Of a DNA stretch of 64,000 bases, positions 1-12,086 are shown piece by piece. The notes under the pieces are model-generated. The model was given only the letters and a program-made list of their open reading frames with translations, did no database searches and was not told where the DNA came from. The number at the start of each line of letters is the position of its first letter. Within the stretch, counting starts at the first letter, position 1. Made by a program: the position numbers and the translations under genes. The DNA comes from Ciona intestinalis (Eukaryota > Chordata > Ascidiacea > Phlebobranchia > Cionidae). The stretch spans positions 460,520 to 524,519 of the forward strand of contig NC_020174.2 of NCBI RefSeq assembly GCF_000224145.3, given 5' to 3'.

Positions 1-323
1 TCTTGCCCAAGAACGTTTTTTATCAATAATATTTTTTTTATCAAAATTGTTTTTTTACCAAAATATTGTGGAAGTTATTTTCCTAAGAATTAAATTTTAG
101 ACCAATATTGGTGAAAAACTGATTTCTGCCTGCTGTATGGCGAGACTTTCTTGGTTAAATTAAGTAAATTATGGGAATATACAAGCAGAGGCAACCAAAC
201 ATCCATTTCATTTTCAATTTTCATGAAATAAATAAAGATTCTAATTAAGGGATAAAAACCCCCCAAAAAAGAGATTTTCCGAAAAAAAACTAAGTTTTTA
301 AGCCTTAAATATTAATTTTCCAG

Positions 324-1653
324 ATAATCGTTCGATGTACAAAGATGCGTTCAAGTCAACCACGACCCCTGTTTCAAACCCCATGCCTGCTCTAGTTGTT
401 CCTCAACTTACGATGACACCCAACCTGTTCACCCCAACACCAGGTGAATAACATTCAGCTAATTTCTTCTACATGGGTGATGTCTAATGTAAAGTTGTTG
501 GGTATGAAAAAGTGTTGTAGTATTTTATTTTGGTTGAGGTTCGTATAGGACCTGGGATTTAAATTAGAGTTCACACTTCACCCCTACATTGTATAAAAAA
601 GAAAAATCAGTGTTATAACGAAATAAAAAAAAACAAGTTAGTTTAAAATTTCAATACATTTTATTTTAAGTGGGTGAAATCCTACTGCATGATTTGAGAT
701 TTTGGCTGAGGTACGCTCGTTACCCAAACACTTATTGTGCTACCTCAATGGCCTCACCAAAATTAGTTTAAAACCAATACTTGAACAATAATTTTCTGCA
801 TAATTTAGTTCCATAAATTGATTAATTCAATATAAACACCCAGGTTCAATGAATGAGGATCAACCAAACGATCAAGTTCCACAAAACCAGGTAATTGTTT
901 GGTCTGACACTATGGTCCGCTGAGTGGTTGGGTGCTTGCATCAGAACCGAGGGATACCGGGTTCAATGCTCGATACTGCTACCATTGGTAGTGTATATAT
1001 TCCTAGACCAGAAACTCCTAAAAAACACATTAATTTTTTTCAGTTTACACTTTCGATTAGAATTCACTCAAATTTAAAATATTTAAAAACTAAAGAAATA
1101 TTTTTCACCACAGCCGGATCAACCTCATGCCCAAAACCAAAACGATCCAAACCTGGTTCCAATGATGGGTAAAGAGGGACTTCCCCATGCCACCCCACCC
1201 ATGTTACCCACCTTCCCACAATATGACCCTCCACAACCCAACCACACCCAACACTTTCAACCCCATAATAACCCACATATGTCACAGGGTAATCCCCAAA
1301 TACCAATGGGAAACCCCCAGATGTCGCAGGGAAACCCCCAAATACTTATGGGAAACCCCCAGATGCCACAGGGTAATCCCCAAATACCGATGGGAAACCC
1401 CCAGATGTCACAGGGAAACCCCCAAATACCAATGGGAAACACCCAGATGTCACAGGGTAATCCCCAAATACCGATGGGAAACCCCCAAGCACCCCAGGAA
1501 AACCAACATTTACCCCAATTCAACCCTCCTATGTCTCAGGGGAACCCCCAGTTTACCCCATTTAACCCCCAAGCACCCCAGGGCCACCCCAATCCACCTC
1601 AGTCTCATCCTAACCCCCAAAACGAAGCTCCACCGGCAGAAACCCCACAACAA
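324..1653 (+). CDS. Partial gene: Pro/Asn/Gln-rich repeat protein, three internal exons
   Basis: Three exons join in frame: 324-443 (enters needing two bases, leaves one), 844-890 and 1114-1653. All have AG acceptors and GT donors (gtgaat, gtaatt, gtaagt). The first reads NRSMYKDAFKSTTTPVSNP and is Thr/Pro rich. The second is a short acidic/polar segment. The third is 180 codons, dominated by a 14-residue repeat of the form MSQGNPQIPMGNPQ, then by Pro/His/Asn/Gln-rich sequence ending PPAETPQQ. There is no start or stop codon: the gene enters from the left edge, and its next exon may lie near the 1-kb gap. I do not recognise the family. It has the look of a disordered linker in a larger protein; function is unknown. 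Confidence 0.72.
1279..1488 (+). repeat. 42-bp coding tandem repeat (14 residues)
   Basis: About five units alternate MSQGNPQI(P/L) and MGNPQ blocks inside the third exon of the partial gene. Units differ by a few synonymous or conservative changes (ggaaac/ggtaat, ata/tta), so the array is recent but not identical. Copy number is probably variable between individuals. Confidence 0.85.
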
Positions 1654-3292
1654 GTAAGTCAAATTTAATTATTTTTTAAAAATTGCTAGGGATGTGATTT
1701 TTAGACCAAAAAAAATAGACAGTTTGAAATGTTTTGTTACATTTAAATGAAGTATTGTCCATATAGAACCAGCTTTGAGTTGTAAAAATGTCTCAGATTT
1801 TCGCAAAATGTGCGCTAATTGACAATAAGTTATAGAAAGTTTTCGCGTGTTTTGTAAAATTCAATAAGCATTTATATTTTAACATTGAGTGCGTCGCAAA
1901 CAAAAATATTAATGTTTTTACAGTTCTGTCTTGGCAATACCTAATTATTTTTATTAAAGTTAATTCAAAGCAGGAGTTGTTGTCTGGTGTAAATATCCAT
2001 GATTACCAAGAAATGTCAGTGTTGACCAAACTTTATCACACAGGCCGCACCAACTATGTTTTTCAATCCAAGCCAATTTAAATCGAGCCCGAATATTTTC
2101 GCACCACCACCGGTCAACACTGGAAGGTGACCAGTGTTGCCAGATATAAAACTTTAGGAAGGCGACAAGTGATGCCAGACGAAAAATTCCAGTGTTTCTC
2201 ATTTGTGATAGATTTTACCAGTGTGTAAAGTAATTGTGATGTAACAGAACGTATTTATTGCAAAGAAACAACCGAGGTTATATAAGCCAAGTTGTTCAAC
2301 TGTGAGTAACTTAAGCAAATGCAATCATTATCTAATTGCTGCTTTGTATATAACTGCATAGTGAATATTTATTCTCCAGTAATTGAAGCAATTTACCCAA
2401 AATAGTCGCTCTGTTTAAAAAGTTGCAAACTCGAACATATTTCAGATTTGTGCGGAATATATTGTTGGTGTAGACGATAGGCAATGTATTTATGATGTGC
2501 AATCCTATAGTTTGGTGGCCAGAAAGATGGTTCCAAAATGGTGTTTTGGTTTGTGGTCGCCATAATAAAATGTGAAAGGAAATTATTTGACATTTATATT
2601 TTTTCACTTTCTTACATTGGGGTAAAATGCCTTACTAGGACGAAATATTATGATGATAGCAAGAAAGATGTAAGTTTGTCATGTTTATTTATTGGGGGAA
2701 TTTTGCTTTTAAACGAGAAGTGTAAAAACATTTCCAAAAGTATTTTCTGGGGGTAAAAAATATGATTTTAAAAGTGTTTTTAAATTGTCGCCTATTTCTT
2801 TAAACGAAAGAAATTTAGAAAATTTATAATTATTAGAAACATAGCATAAGGTGTATATAAAGACTATCGTACCCTGATCTGAGAGGAAAAATATGTCACA
2901 TTCATTAAACTAACGATCAAAACAATCCCTCACAAAGTTACACATGTGGTTACTTGTAAGCCGGCACATAGTTTTAAAACAAAACACCCAGGTTTTAACA
3001 ACTGTTACTTCCAGGACAAATTTTTTATAATATTTTTTATTACTGATCTTTTTTATCAATGATGTTTTTCATTAATTATGTTTTTTATTGTTTTGTTTAA
3101 ATAACTGTGTTTTAAAAAATATATTATTATTAAAAATTTTACTAAAAAAAATATTATTGATAAAAATATTATAAATAAAAATATAATTAATTTAAAAAAA
3201 CATTAATAGTAAAAATTTTATTGATAATAAACATTATTTTTAAAAATATTATTGATAATAAACATTATTTTTAAAAATATTATTGATAATAA
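1654..3292. other. Non-coding stretch before the 1-kb gap
   Basis: No supported exon was found on either strand. The first part is AT rich. Around 2015-2200 there are several copies of a short AGTGTTGCCA-type word in both orientations. From about 3010 the sequence becomes nearly pure A/T. It is probably intron or 3' flank of the partial plus-strand gene. Confidence 0.5.
3225..3292. repeat. AT-rich 31-bp tandem repeat abutting an assembly gap
   Basis: A unit containing aaaaatattattgataata and aacattattttt repeats about every 31 bp, at least twice, and runs straight into the N run. Related A/T words occur from 3040 on and, inverted, at 20-60. The true array is probably longer. Confidence 0.7.
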
Positions 3293-4292
3293 NNNNNNNN
3301 NNNNNNNNNNNNNNNNNNNNNNNNNNNNNNNNNNNNNNNNNNNNNNNNNNNNNNNNNNNNNNNNNNNNNNNNNNNNNNNNNNNNNNNNNNNNNNNNNNNN
3401 NNNNNNNNNNNNNNNNNNNNNNNNNNNNNNNNNNNNNNNNNNNNNNNNNNNNNNNNNNNNNNNNNNNNNNNNNNNNNNNNNNNNNNNNNNNNNNNNNNNN
3501 NNNNNNNNNNNNNNNNNNNNNNNNNNNNNNNNNNNNNNNNNNNNNNNNNNNNNNNNNNNNNNNNNNNNNNNNNNNNNNNNNNNNNNNNNNNNNNNNNNNN
3601 NNNNNNNNNNNNNNNNNNNNNNNNNNNNNNNNNNNNNNNNNNNNNNNNNNNNNNNNNNNNNNNNNNNNNNNNNNNNNNNNNNNNNNNNNNNNNNNNNNNN
3701 NNNNNNNNNNNNNNNNNNNNNNNNNNNNNNNNNNNNNNNNNNNNNNNNNNNNNNNNNNNNNNNNNNNNNNNNNNNNNNNNNNNNNNNNNNNNNNNNNNNN
3801 NNNNNNNNNNNNNNNNNNNNNNNNNNNNNNNNNNNNNNNNNNNNNNNNNNNNNNNNNNNNNNNNNNNNNNNNNNNNNNNNNNNNNNNNNNNNNNNNNNNN
3901 NNNNNNNNNNNNNNNNNNNNNNNNNNNNNNNNNNNNNNNNNNNNNNNNNNNNNNNNNNNNNNNNNNNNNNNNNNNNNNNNNNNNNNNNNNNNNNNNNNNN
4001 NNNNNNNNNNNNNNNNNNNNNNNNNNNNNNNNNNNNNNNNNNNNNNNNNNNNNNNNNNNNNNNNNNNNNNNNNNNNNNNNNNNNNNNNNNNNNNNNNNNN
4101 NNNNNNNNNNNNNNNNNNNNNNNNNNNNNNNNNNNNNNNNNNNNNNNNNNNNNNNNNNNNNNNNNNNNNNNNNNNNNNNNNNNNNNNNNNNNNNNNNNNN
4201 NNNNNNNNNNNNNNNNNNNNNNNNNNNNNNNNNNNNNNNNNNNNNNNNNNNNNNNNNNNNNNNNNNNNNNNNNNNNNNNNNNNNNNNNNNNN
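3293..4292. other. Assembly gap, 1,000 N
   Basis: Exactly 1,000 N, so the size is probably a placeholder. Reading frames that cross it are artefacts. Confidence 0.99.
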
Positions 4293-4298
4293 TATTTT

Positions 4299-4480
4299 AA
4301 GAAAGGTGTTTCATCTTTCTCAACCCCGCAATATAGTTGCAAAAAATAATTACCCACAAAGTTACATACGCGGTAACTCGTAAGCGGGCAGGAGGCGTAT
4401 GTAACAGAAACCTGTGTTATAACGACTGTGGTTGCCCCGTCATGCGAGGATGAATAAGTTGCATTCATTTATTTGTATTG
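4299..4480 (+). repeat. MITE end plus 3' part of the SINE
   Basis: Positions 4299-4335 resemble the right end of the common MITE (aggtgtttcatctttctcaa). Positions 4337-4480 match the 3' half of the window's SINE: acccacaaagttacatacg, then gttataacgactgt and gttgccccgtcatgcgagga, ending in a short cattcattt tail. Confidence 0.7.
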
Positions 4481-4849
4481 AAACCTTTACGAAACATCAT
4501 ATAGTTGACCATGATTGCGTCAAACTAGCTTTAAATACCAAACAACAACAGCGGCATTTATACTTGGTGCATGCGGTTTTGGGTCAATACTGTACCGTGT
4601 TTCATCGCTAGCAAAAGTTTAATTGTTGAAACGACTTCCTTGCGAAGCTTAATTAAAGTTGGGAACCACCTTATTTAACTCTAAGCAAGGCATACAAAAC
4701 AACTTATGGCTTTGGTTTAGCTGGGTGAAGTTCGAACGTGGATTGTTTTGCAGTTATAGTGGTTGTGGTTGGGAATTGCCACGTATATACTTCTGTGTAT
4801 GTAAGGTGAGTTATATAAGACAGGGAAGACAGAACACACTTGGCACAAA

Positions 4850-5000
4850 ATATCGTGTTCATGTTTTAAACAACTGATAACAACGGTCAATGGGAGTCGT
4901 GAGAATACGGCTTTATAATTCTTTGAATGTTTTTGTTGACTACTAAATGGGACGAAAAAATAGAATGGAAAAGTGTCTTATCTTTTTCAACCTGCAACAT
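4850..5000 (+). repeat. Right-hand fragment of the ~190 bp MITE
   Basis: Carries the MITE interior (gttttaaacaactgataaca, tcgtgagaatacgg, ctactaaatgggacgaaaaa) and a decayed right terminus. The left terminus is absent. Confidence 0.7.
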
Positions 5001-5036
5001 CAAACTCAGTAATATTAACTTTAGGATGCGTCCATG

Positions 5037-5086
5037 NNNNNNNNNNNNNNNNNNNNNNNNNNNNNNNNNNNNNNNNNNNNNNNNNN
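5037..5086. other. Assembly gap, 50 N
   Basis: A fixed-length 50-N run. Confidence 0.99.
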
Positions 5087-5329
5087 AATATCAAAATCGG
5101 ATGAAAGTCGCCAGATTAATTTACCGACCATCGTATGTCAATAACACGTCATTACGCGGGGAATCCCCTGCTCCGGAAACGAGTTAAATAGGTCTTTAAT
5201 ATTCGATGGAATTTTAAACCTGTAGGCAAAATGTGCAGCTCAGCGAAAATGCAATGCTTTGTAAGTTTGTTGTAAAAGATTCACTAAACTGGTGGTCGCT
5301 GATGGATTGTTCAATGTGTCAGCTTTACA

Positions 5330-5405
5330 GTAAAATATCACCTACAAGAGGTACATACGTGAAACAGAACAACCGTGTAATATCGACTGTCGTTGCTATA
5401 TACTC
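5330..5405 (+). repeat. Short 3' SINE fragment
   Basis: Contains gaggtacatacgtgaaacag, aacaaccgtgtaatatcgac and tgtcgttgc, matching the SINE 3' region; no tRNA-like head. Confidence 0.55.
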
Positions 5406-5579
5406 CACGCTATAAGATAAACGGTTACTTTAAGTTACCCATTTAAATCTATAGAATCGACTTTAAACATTTTAAACCTTAGCGTTTTGTTTATAAATAA
5501 GTTACATATTAACATAAATCTCCATAAATCTGTAAACGGACGTTTTTGACAAGTGTAAACAAAGCGCTTAATAAGAATG

Positions 5580-5880
5580 ACAATCACAAGTATTATGCGC
5601 CTATTATTACGTCACTGTGACGTCTTAATTTCGATTTATGACGCGTGTTTCTCCCATTGTTCCATGTAAAGCTCACTGTGATGCAAAAAGTGCGAAAATT
5701 CCGCAGCATGTCACGTGATTGATGACATCATACGACCTCACAATGCGCCTTCTTCGTCACAATCAGAGTTTAAATCTCGCAGGTTAGCGACTAAGTTAGG
5801 CAGTTTAAGCGAAGACGGCAACGCTACAACAATCGTTTCAACCAAAGCAATAACAGCATTCGTTGATTTATAGACTCGGA
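5580..5880 (+). promoter_or_regulatory. Probable promoter and 5' UTR of the microseminoprotein-like gene
   Basis: This less AT-rich stretch just upstream of the first coding exon holds several CRE/ATF-like words: cgtcactgtgacgtcttaat, tgacgcgt, cacgtgattgatgacatcat and cgtcacaatc. No convincing TATA box was fixed and the transcription start cannot be placed. The assignment as promoter is inferred from position. Confidence 0.4.
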
Positions 5881-5890
5881 AACTTTTGAA

Positions 5891-8411
5891 ATGGAATCAA
5901 TTCAAAAGGTGAGACAATTTTATAAACTTTAGTAGGTTGGGGTAAGATGGGACATGTTTTAAATTACTGTTATCGTTCCGTTTGGTAATAAACAAAGAAT
6001 ATTTACAGAACTATATAACCGCTTCATGGCAACTTGTTATTTGTTAAAGACATGATGAGGAAATACGGGATAATATGTGCTATATATTGATATCCCATCT
6101 TACCCCACAGAATTTTGTTAAATTGTTATATGGTGGAAATAACTTGCGTGTTTTTTAAAGTATTATCTAACAAATTAGAAGTAAATTAGGTTTTTGGGTC
6201 CCAATATTCATGGGGGTCCCAATAACGTACAATAAAAATATTGTAATTTAGGCAATACCTATTACATCAATTATTTATGCGACAACAAAATCTCCTTTAA
6301 ACTACATTCAGTTCGGCCTGTGACGCAATTTCAATTCTAAACGATTTTTATTTAAAATATTCCTAAAAACAAAAAACCAATAAAGTTTTATATGTGGTGA
6401 CTATAGTAAGACGGCATGAGGTGTATAAAACAGAATCACAGTGTTATAAAGACTGTCCTTGCCCCGCCACATATAAGGATAAATACATTCATTCATTCAT
6501 TCATTCATTCATTCATTCATTCATTCATTCATTCATTCATTCATTCATATTCCATACCGTTATAATTAACACTTTGTGTGCTGTCGCGCATTTGTAAACT
6601 TATTTATACATGTTATCTATAGTGCGTTCACCGACTGTCGTTATTTTATTGTATCTCGCCTATGGCTTATTAATACGGTTTCCTCATTTCTAAATACATT
6701 CTTATCCGCAGATCTTGTTGCCTTTGGTTTTCATGTTGGCGTTCTCGGCACGCTTCGTTCCTCTTGTCGAATCGTCTTGTTCCATAGCAATGGACTGCGT
6801 AGATACAACGACCAATATAACACATCGAAGCGGAGATATCTGGGAAACGGAAAACTGCGAACGTTGTACTTGTTGGGCGAGACAGATATTGCTGGTAAGA
6901 TTCGATCTCTTCTTATATTTGTTTAGGAAGTCGAAACGAAAGTTTAATAGACCAACTCTGGCATGAATCCCATGGTCCCATGGCACGCCACGTGGTATAG
7001 GACCATACTTTCTTACAAAAGAAAATCGAAAACTCTGTGCCTATTTTAAGACCACGAGTGGCGTTTTTGTCGAAAAACACAAGATTCAAGTTTGAGACTA
7101 GTTAGCTGCGTTTTCAATACACAAACATATATTCCGCAGGTCGCATGTTTTGAGGGCATTTCGGTTTCCATGGACCGCCGTTGGCTATATCTCTGTGATT
7201 AAATGTAACTTATTTATCCTCGCGTGGCGGGACAACAATCAGCTTATGAGTTACCACTTATATGCAAATTTAAGAGTTAATGTTTTTTCTTCCATTTAAT
7301 TTTTAGTTTCAGAGAAATATAGGATAATTTGGGGAACAAGAAAAGAGGTTTTGTTTTTAAAATCAACTTAATATACAAGAACTCCATATTTAAATTCAAA
7401 TCATTTCTTTTCACAGAAAACTTGCCTCGTGATCGACGATGGTCCAACACTTGGCGACGATTACTCATTCAGTCCAAAGTTCAGGAAATCCAGTGTTTTC
7501 ACCGTTCGCCTTGTATCGGAAACTGCTATTAAGAGACGACAAAACACTCCCGAAATTGTGGTGGTGCCAATGGAAGAAGCCAACTCATTCGTTTGCCCTG
7601 ATCTTCAAAACACACAAGAAAACTCAGGCTCGTTTTTGATCCCAAGGTTTAAAACTGTTAAGTACGTGATGGAGGTGAACGGAATGGGATGTTGTACTAT
7701 GTAAGTTGAATTACTTTGGTATAAAAAAGCAAAGCGAGAAATAGGCATTGTTGTATGTTTGGTTCTAAATCACGATTTTGAATTAATAATTCTGCTGGCT
7801 GTTTGGTTTTTATTGTGTTTTAACAACTGCCATTTTGTTGCTGGTTCCATTCTCTTCTCTGTATTAATTTGATCTTCGCTATTATACTCGGATAAATATT
7901 GCTACCAAATGGGACGAGAAAATGGAATAAAAAGGTGTCTCATCTTTCCCCACAACAAAAAAGTTAATTAAAACAGCGAATAGGACGAATTAGCAACGAG
8001 ACCACAGTTGTCAAATATCTATTTATCTTTCGTTAATCTTTCAAAGATGAATAAGACACAAGAGTTAACGTGAGTTCACCATATGTTTGGACTCTATACA
8101 ACCACAACTTTTTATCTGATGCTTTTTTTACATACAATCTGTTTAAAGTGCGGTTTTACCGACTGTACTCTTGTACCCGATTCCCTTCTCTTCGTTGTTT
8201 TAATTAATTTCGTTTTTCTATCGTATTCGAATAGAGCCCCGACCTTGCTCTCGTTGTATGTATAACAAATTGTTTTAACAGGTACGGCTACCCAGTGAAC
8301 GTTCATCCCGAGTGCGAGTCAGTATGGGTAAAAGACGCATGTAGGTTTGACGTCTTGCTGAGAAACTCTACAACCAGATGCCCACACCCGTCAGCGTTTG
8401 TTGGGAAATGA
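5891..8411 (+). CDS. Secreted beta-microseminoprotein-like protein
   Basis: Four coding exons fit by phase: 5891-5908, 6712-6894, 7417-7700 and 8282-8411, giving 204 residues. Exon 1 encodes only MESIQK; with exon 2 (ILLPLVFMLAFSARFVPLVES) it forms a signal peptide of about 27 residues, which is why this start was chosen. The mature part has the beta-microseminoprotein (PSP94/MSMB) cysteine plan: CSIAMDC, IWETENCERCTCW, then GMGCCTMYGYPV, HPEC and VKDACRF, ending TRCPHPSAFVGK. MSMB proteins are small, disulfide-rich secreted proteins; their role in tunicates is not evident from sequence. Here the two halves are separated by roughly 85-95 extra residues (about 65-152) encoded by exon 3. The family call rests on cysteine spacing and flanking residues and is fairly secure; the insertion is unusual. 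Confidence 0.82.
5931..6110. repeat. MITE, 'ggtaagatgg' subfamily, in intron 1 of the microseminoprotein-like gene
   Basis: The left end gtaggttggggtaagatggg and right end tatcccatcttaccccacag are inverted repeats. The interior has the shared gtaataaacaaagaatattt block. Confidence 0.85.
6393..6548 (+). repeat. 5'-truncated SINE with (ATTC)n tail
   Basis: Matches the SINE 3' half (gcatgaggtgtataaaacag, tgttataaagactgtccttg, ccccgccac) and ends in about 17 perfect ATTC units. This shows the element's tail type and that it inserted in the plus orientation. Confidence 0.88.
7199..7262 (-). repeat. Short SINE 3' fragment
   Basis: acttatttatcctcgcgtgg, cgggacaacaatc and gagttaccac match the SINE tail region in reverse. 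It lies in intron 2 of the microseminoprotein-like gene. Confidence 0.6.
7900..7960 (+). repeat. Right terminal fragment of the MITE
   Basis: ctaccaaatgggacgagaaa followed by aaggtgtctcatctttcccc; the rest is missing. Confidence 0.7.
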
Positions 8412-9176
8412 ACTTCTCCATTTATTTAAACTTTTTTGTAAATTTGTAATTTGACTTCAACGCTTAGAAGTCAGAAACTAAACACGTTTAAATCGTAGCT
8501 TTTATAGCGTTTTTTGGTAGTAGATTTTACATTGAAGGTTTTTATTCCCCCTTAAAATAGTTTATGTTCGTTAACATGGATCTATATTTTTTATGCTTTT
8601 TACACAATTGTGTGGTTTTAATGTACTGTTGTAACTGGTATTTTTACTGTTTGTCTTGATGATTAAAACACGTTGTTTTACCATGTTTTGTTGTCAATAT
8701 TTAATTAAATTCTTTCACAAAGTCTACTCAGATTTTAAATTAAATCATGTTATATTGGTTGTGGGTACAAATATATCCATGCCGTCTGTACATATCTCTA
8801 CCTGGCACACATGTCTTCAAACCTATTATCATCTAATTGCTTTTCACACAACAGCGCCAATGTAAAACGACCGCTAATGCGATTACAACATATTGGCATA
8901 CCAAGCATTGAGTTCTTGCAGGTACAAGCGTACACTGCCAGGTACCAAACTCTTGGAGCCAATCGCTCTCATCATTGCCACCAACCGCAAAAAGGTTAGA
9001 GTTGCTTGCCGAAGTTTAATCTTAGCAATTTATCCGGCACTGCGAACAACAACGTATGCGGATAGAAAGAGTAAATAAACAAATATAATTCTGACTCATG
9101 AGTTTGCTAAAAACTGTGCACCAAATACAAGAAAAGAAATTAATATTCTGATGTTACAGAATTACCAACAATGTGT

Positions 9177-9346
9177 AGTGAGGGTATGGGAAAATGGGAC
9201 ACCTTTTATATTATTTACTCCAATTTGGTAGCAAACGAAAAACATTCAAAGTAGACCGTTATTATTGTTCAAAACACGATCAGGATATTTGGACATAATG
9301 TGCTAAAGGTGTTTCATCTTCTCCCACCCTACTATAATATCCCATA
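9177..9346. repeat. MITE copy
   Basis: Left end agggtatgggaaaatgggac, interior aaaacacgatcaggatattt, right end ggtgtttcatcttctcccac followed by cctactata. Confidence 0.85.
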
Positions 9347-9495
9347 TTTCCTAATCTTTTTTTGAACAATTAACAACGTTATTTCACAATCGCAAAGATC
9401 TAGTTGTATAATTCTATCAATATTCATTTTAACTATCAATTCGGACGATAATAGAGAATAAGCACGTGAACCATCTTACCCCAATCTACTATAAC
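9347..9495. repeat. Second, decayed MITE copy adjoining the first
   Basis: Begins atcccatatttcctaatc and ends gaaccatcttaccccaatct actata. It has the 'ttaccccaca' subfamily right end and directly follows the copy at 9177-9346, suggesting insertion into or next to an older copy. Confidence 0.65.
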
Positions 9496-10232
9496 CTTAA
9501 TAACTGGCTACATGCTGAACGAAACGTTGGTGTTTAATAAAATTACGCAAATACGCAAATAGATACATGTCAAAACATCAAACATAGATCAAAATAGCAT
9601 GGGCCTTGGACTTTTGCGGTCGTTGAAACACGTGTTACTAAATTATATATATATATATGTACACAAGTATCGGTTAACCAGGGCTGTCATATTGTATAGA
9701 ATACATTTACAAGTACTTGCCTGGTTAAAGTTAATTAAAACTGCAAATAAATATAAATTTACTGCAAAACGACGGCCGTTAAATCCCAACGAACATCATT
9801 AAACAACGTTATAAAAATACATCCATAAATCATAAGTTGTAAAACTTGTTAGAAAATAAAACTAACTTTTATAATCTAGTTGAATCATCAATACATGCAC
9901 TTACGCAAAAAACGTAAACGTAAAACGTAACTGTGACGTTTCAATAAGCCTTTGTTTCGTAAACAGCTCACGTGACTCAGCGTGTATATGCACTTGGGTT
10001 TATACAAAGTTAAGTCACAACAAGTTTTAGTATTTGTGCCAAACTAACCGGATATTAAGGTCATTCGTTCAGCTTAATTAGTTACAATTAGTTTGCCCAA
10101 TTACGAAAACCGGTTTCACAGATGATTCATTTGGTCGGGTAAACATTAGCGTGAAATTAAGGGAAATGCGAGGACTTTAAAGGCGGGTTTAACTTGAAAA
10201 AAACACAAAAACAAAAAAAACACCCTTATAGT

Positions 10233-10342
10233 CCTATATGTTGTCACACACGTGGTAACTAGTAGACGGGCACAAAGTGTATGAAACAGAAAGCCCGCGG
10301 TATAACGACTGTCGTTGCCCCGACACACGAGGGTAAATAATA
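10233..10342 (+). repeat. SINE 3' fragment
   Basis: gtcacacacgtggtaactag, gtatgaaacagaaagcccgc, ggtataacgactgtcgttgc, then ccccgacacacgagggtaaa. Confidence 0.75.
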
Positions 10343-10588
10343 GGTATATATAATGTTAGACCATGTCTATTTTAGTCCAATTACAAGTCTAAACAGACAC
10401 TTAGCACAACTTAGCCAACTATAAGCAATTTCGCTAGACAATCTTATAACCAGCATACAAACGGTTCCATAATACGCAATACTTAATTTCCCTTTAAAAC
10501 CTAATTCACCATAAGCCAAACACTTACCGAGTATTTTCCAATTCTCCTTGATTCTGTATACTGTGTATTAATATTCTTCTTAAATATG

Positions 10589-10787
10589 GTATAGTTAGGT
10601 GGGGGAGATAGGACACCTTTAGCACATATTATCCAAATATCCTGATCGTGTTTTAAACAATTAACAACAGTCTTTGGGAGTCGCGAGGATACGGTTTTAT
10701 AATTCATTGAACGTTCTTTGTTTACTACTAAATAGGACGAGAAAATAGAATAAAAATGTGTCCCATCTTTCCCGCCCTACTATATAC
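10589..10787. repeat. MITE copy, complete
   Basis: Begins tatagttaggtgggggagat and ends tcccatctttcccgccctac tatata. Interior blocks (ctgatcgtgttttaaacaat, ttataattcattgaacgttc) are all present. Confidence 0.9.
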
Positions 10788-11121
10788 TGTATATTATTAC
10801 CAATCTAACTACCCAACTTTAGGACACTATGTATTGTTATTACTACAATGACCGCTACATGTATACACTGTGTACACTGTACAGCAAGCCTGCAATCGTT
10901 CATTTAAACAAAGCAAAGTTACGCAAATCTTTACATGTATACAATCAAGTAATCAACGTAATGCGCACGAAGTGTAATAAGCCACACGCATGCGGACCTG
11001 TGGCATGAAAGTGTGGGTACGAACCAGCAGGCCAATTATACCAGTTGATGTCGAGGCAAGAATTCGACGTAATCACCAACACATAACACAATACCGTTGC
11101 GTTGGATTGAAATGAGTTATA

Positions 11122-11304
11122 TATAGTAAGGTGGGGGAAGATGGGACACCTTTAGCCCATAATATCCAAATATTCTGATCGTGTTTTGAACAATTAACAA
11201 CGGTCGTGAGGATACAGTTTATAATTCTTTGAATGTTATTTGTTCACTACTAAATGGGACAAGAAAATAAAATGAAAAGGTGTCTCATCTTCCCCCATCC
11301 TACT
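11122..11304. repeat. MITE copy, complete
   Basis: Begins tatagtaaggtgggggaaga and ends tctcatcttcccccatccta, with TA at each edge. Confidence 0.9.
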
Positions 11305-11314
11305 TATTCTTATC

Positions 11315-11470
11315 ATGTGGCGAGGCAACGACCACGAACGGTATAACACGGGTGTTTTGTTTTATACATCTCGTGTCAGCTTACGAGTTATGCATATGTA
11401 ACTTTGTGGGCGATTATTTTTCTGCAAGGCTGCAAATTTGTACAACCCAATAGTGACACTGAGTTCGAAC
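11315..11470 (-). repeat. SINE copy, minus orientation, head missing
   Basis: Reads catgtggcgaggcaacgacc, gtataacacgggtgttttgt, tgtaactttgtgggcgatta, aatttgtacaacccaatagt; it stops before the tRNA-like head. Confidence 0.8.
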
Positions 11471-12086
11471 ATTACAATTCCCTAATAAGGTTTAAACCAT
11501 AGATTATCTGAGCAAGATAACTAAAACGAACATAGTTACGGACCTTATCTTTCCTATAATCATAGCTTTGTTCTGTTATATCGTATCAAACATAACAAAA
11601 AAGAGTTTTTTTAAAGTTTAAATATTCATGCCCACGGTCGTTCTGTGAGTTATCTGATCAGATCCGAACTAAGATATTCATACGCGGTGAAACCAACCTT
11701 CACCCTAAAGCTACAATATTACAAAGTAGCATGTGTGAAGTCTAATTTAAAGTAAGTAATGCATTATCATTACAATCATACAAATTATACACAATATACA
11801 AATGGTTTTCTTGGAACGAAACTTTACCGTTGCGTGGCAGGGCATGAGTTGTTACAAAACGACATGCCCACTAATAAGTTACCATCTGCGCAGTTGGACG
11901 TCCATTTTTTATGACAATAAAGTATCTGGTACAATTATGCTTACGTCCACCGCCTGTGCTACTGCGCCGTATATGACACTTCGTTTCTCAATATTGCCTT
12001 TTATTTCTAATATACCGCGAAAGTACAATATATACGTCATGACACACTGTTACGTCATTTTGTAGTTTGTTTATTAACATGGCATA

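Noticed and set aside
1187..1657. Alternative frames over the 42-bp repeat, both strands
   Set aside because: Only the frame beginning MMGKEGLPH continues in phase with the two upstream exons.
3218..4468. Long open frames on both strands across 3218-4468
   Set aside because: They consist almost wholly of the 1,000-N gap; only a few flanking codons are real sequence.
8932..8996. Exon-like segment with acceptor ttgcag and donor gttaga
   Set aside because: It is short, with no partner exon in matching phase and no recognisable protein, so it cannot be separated from chance.
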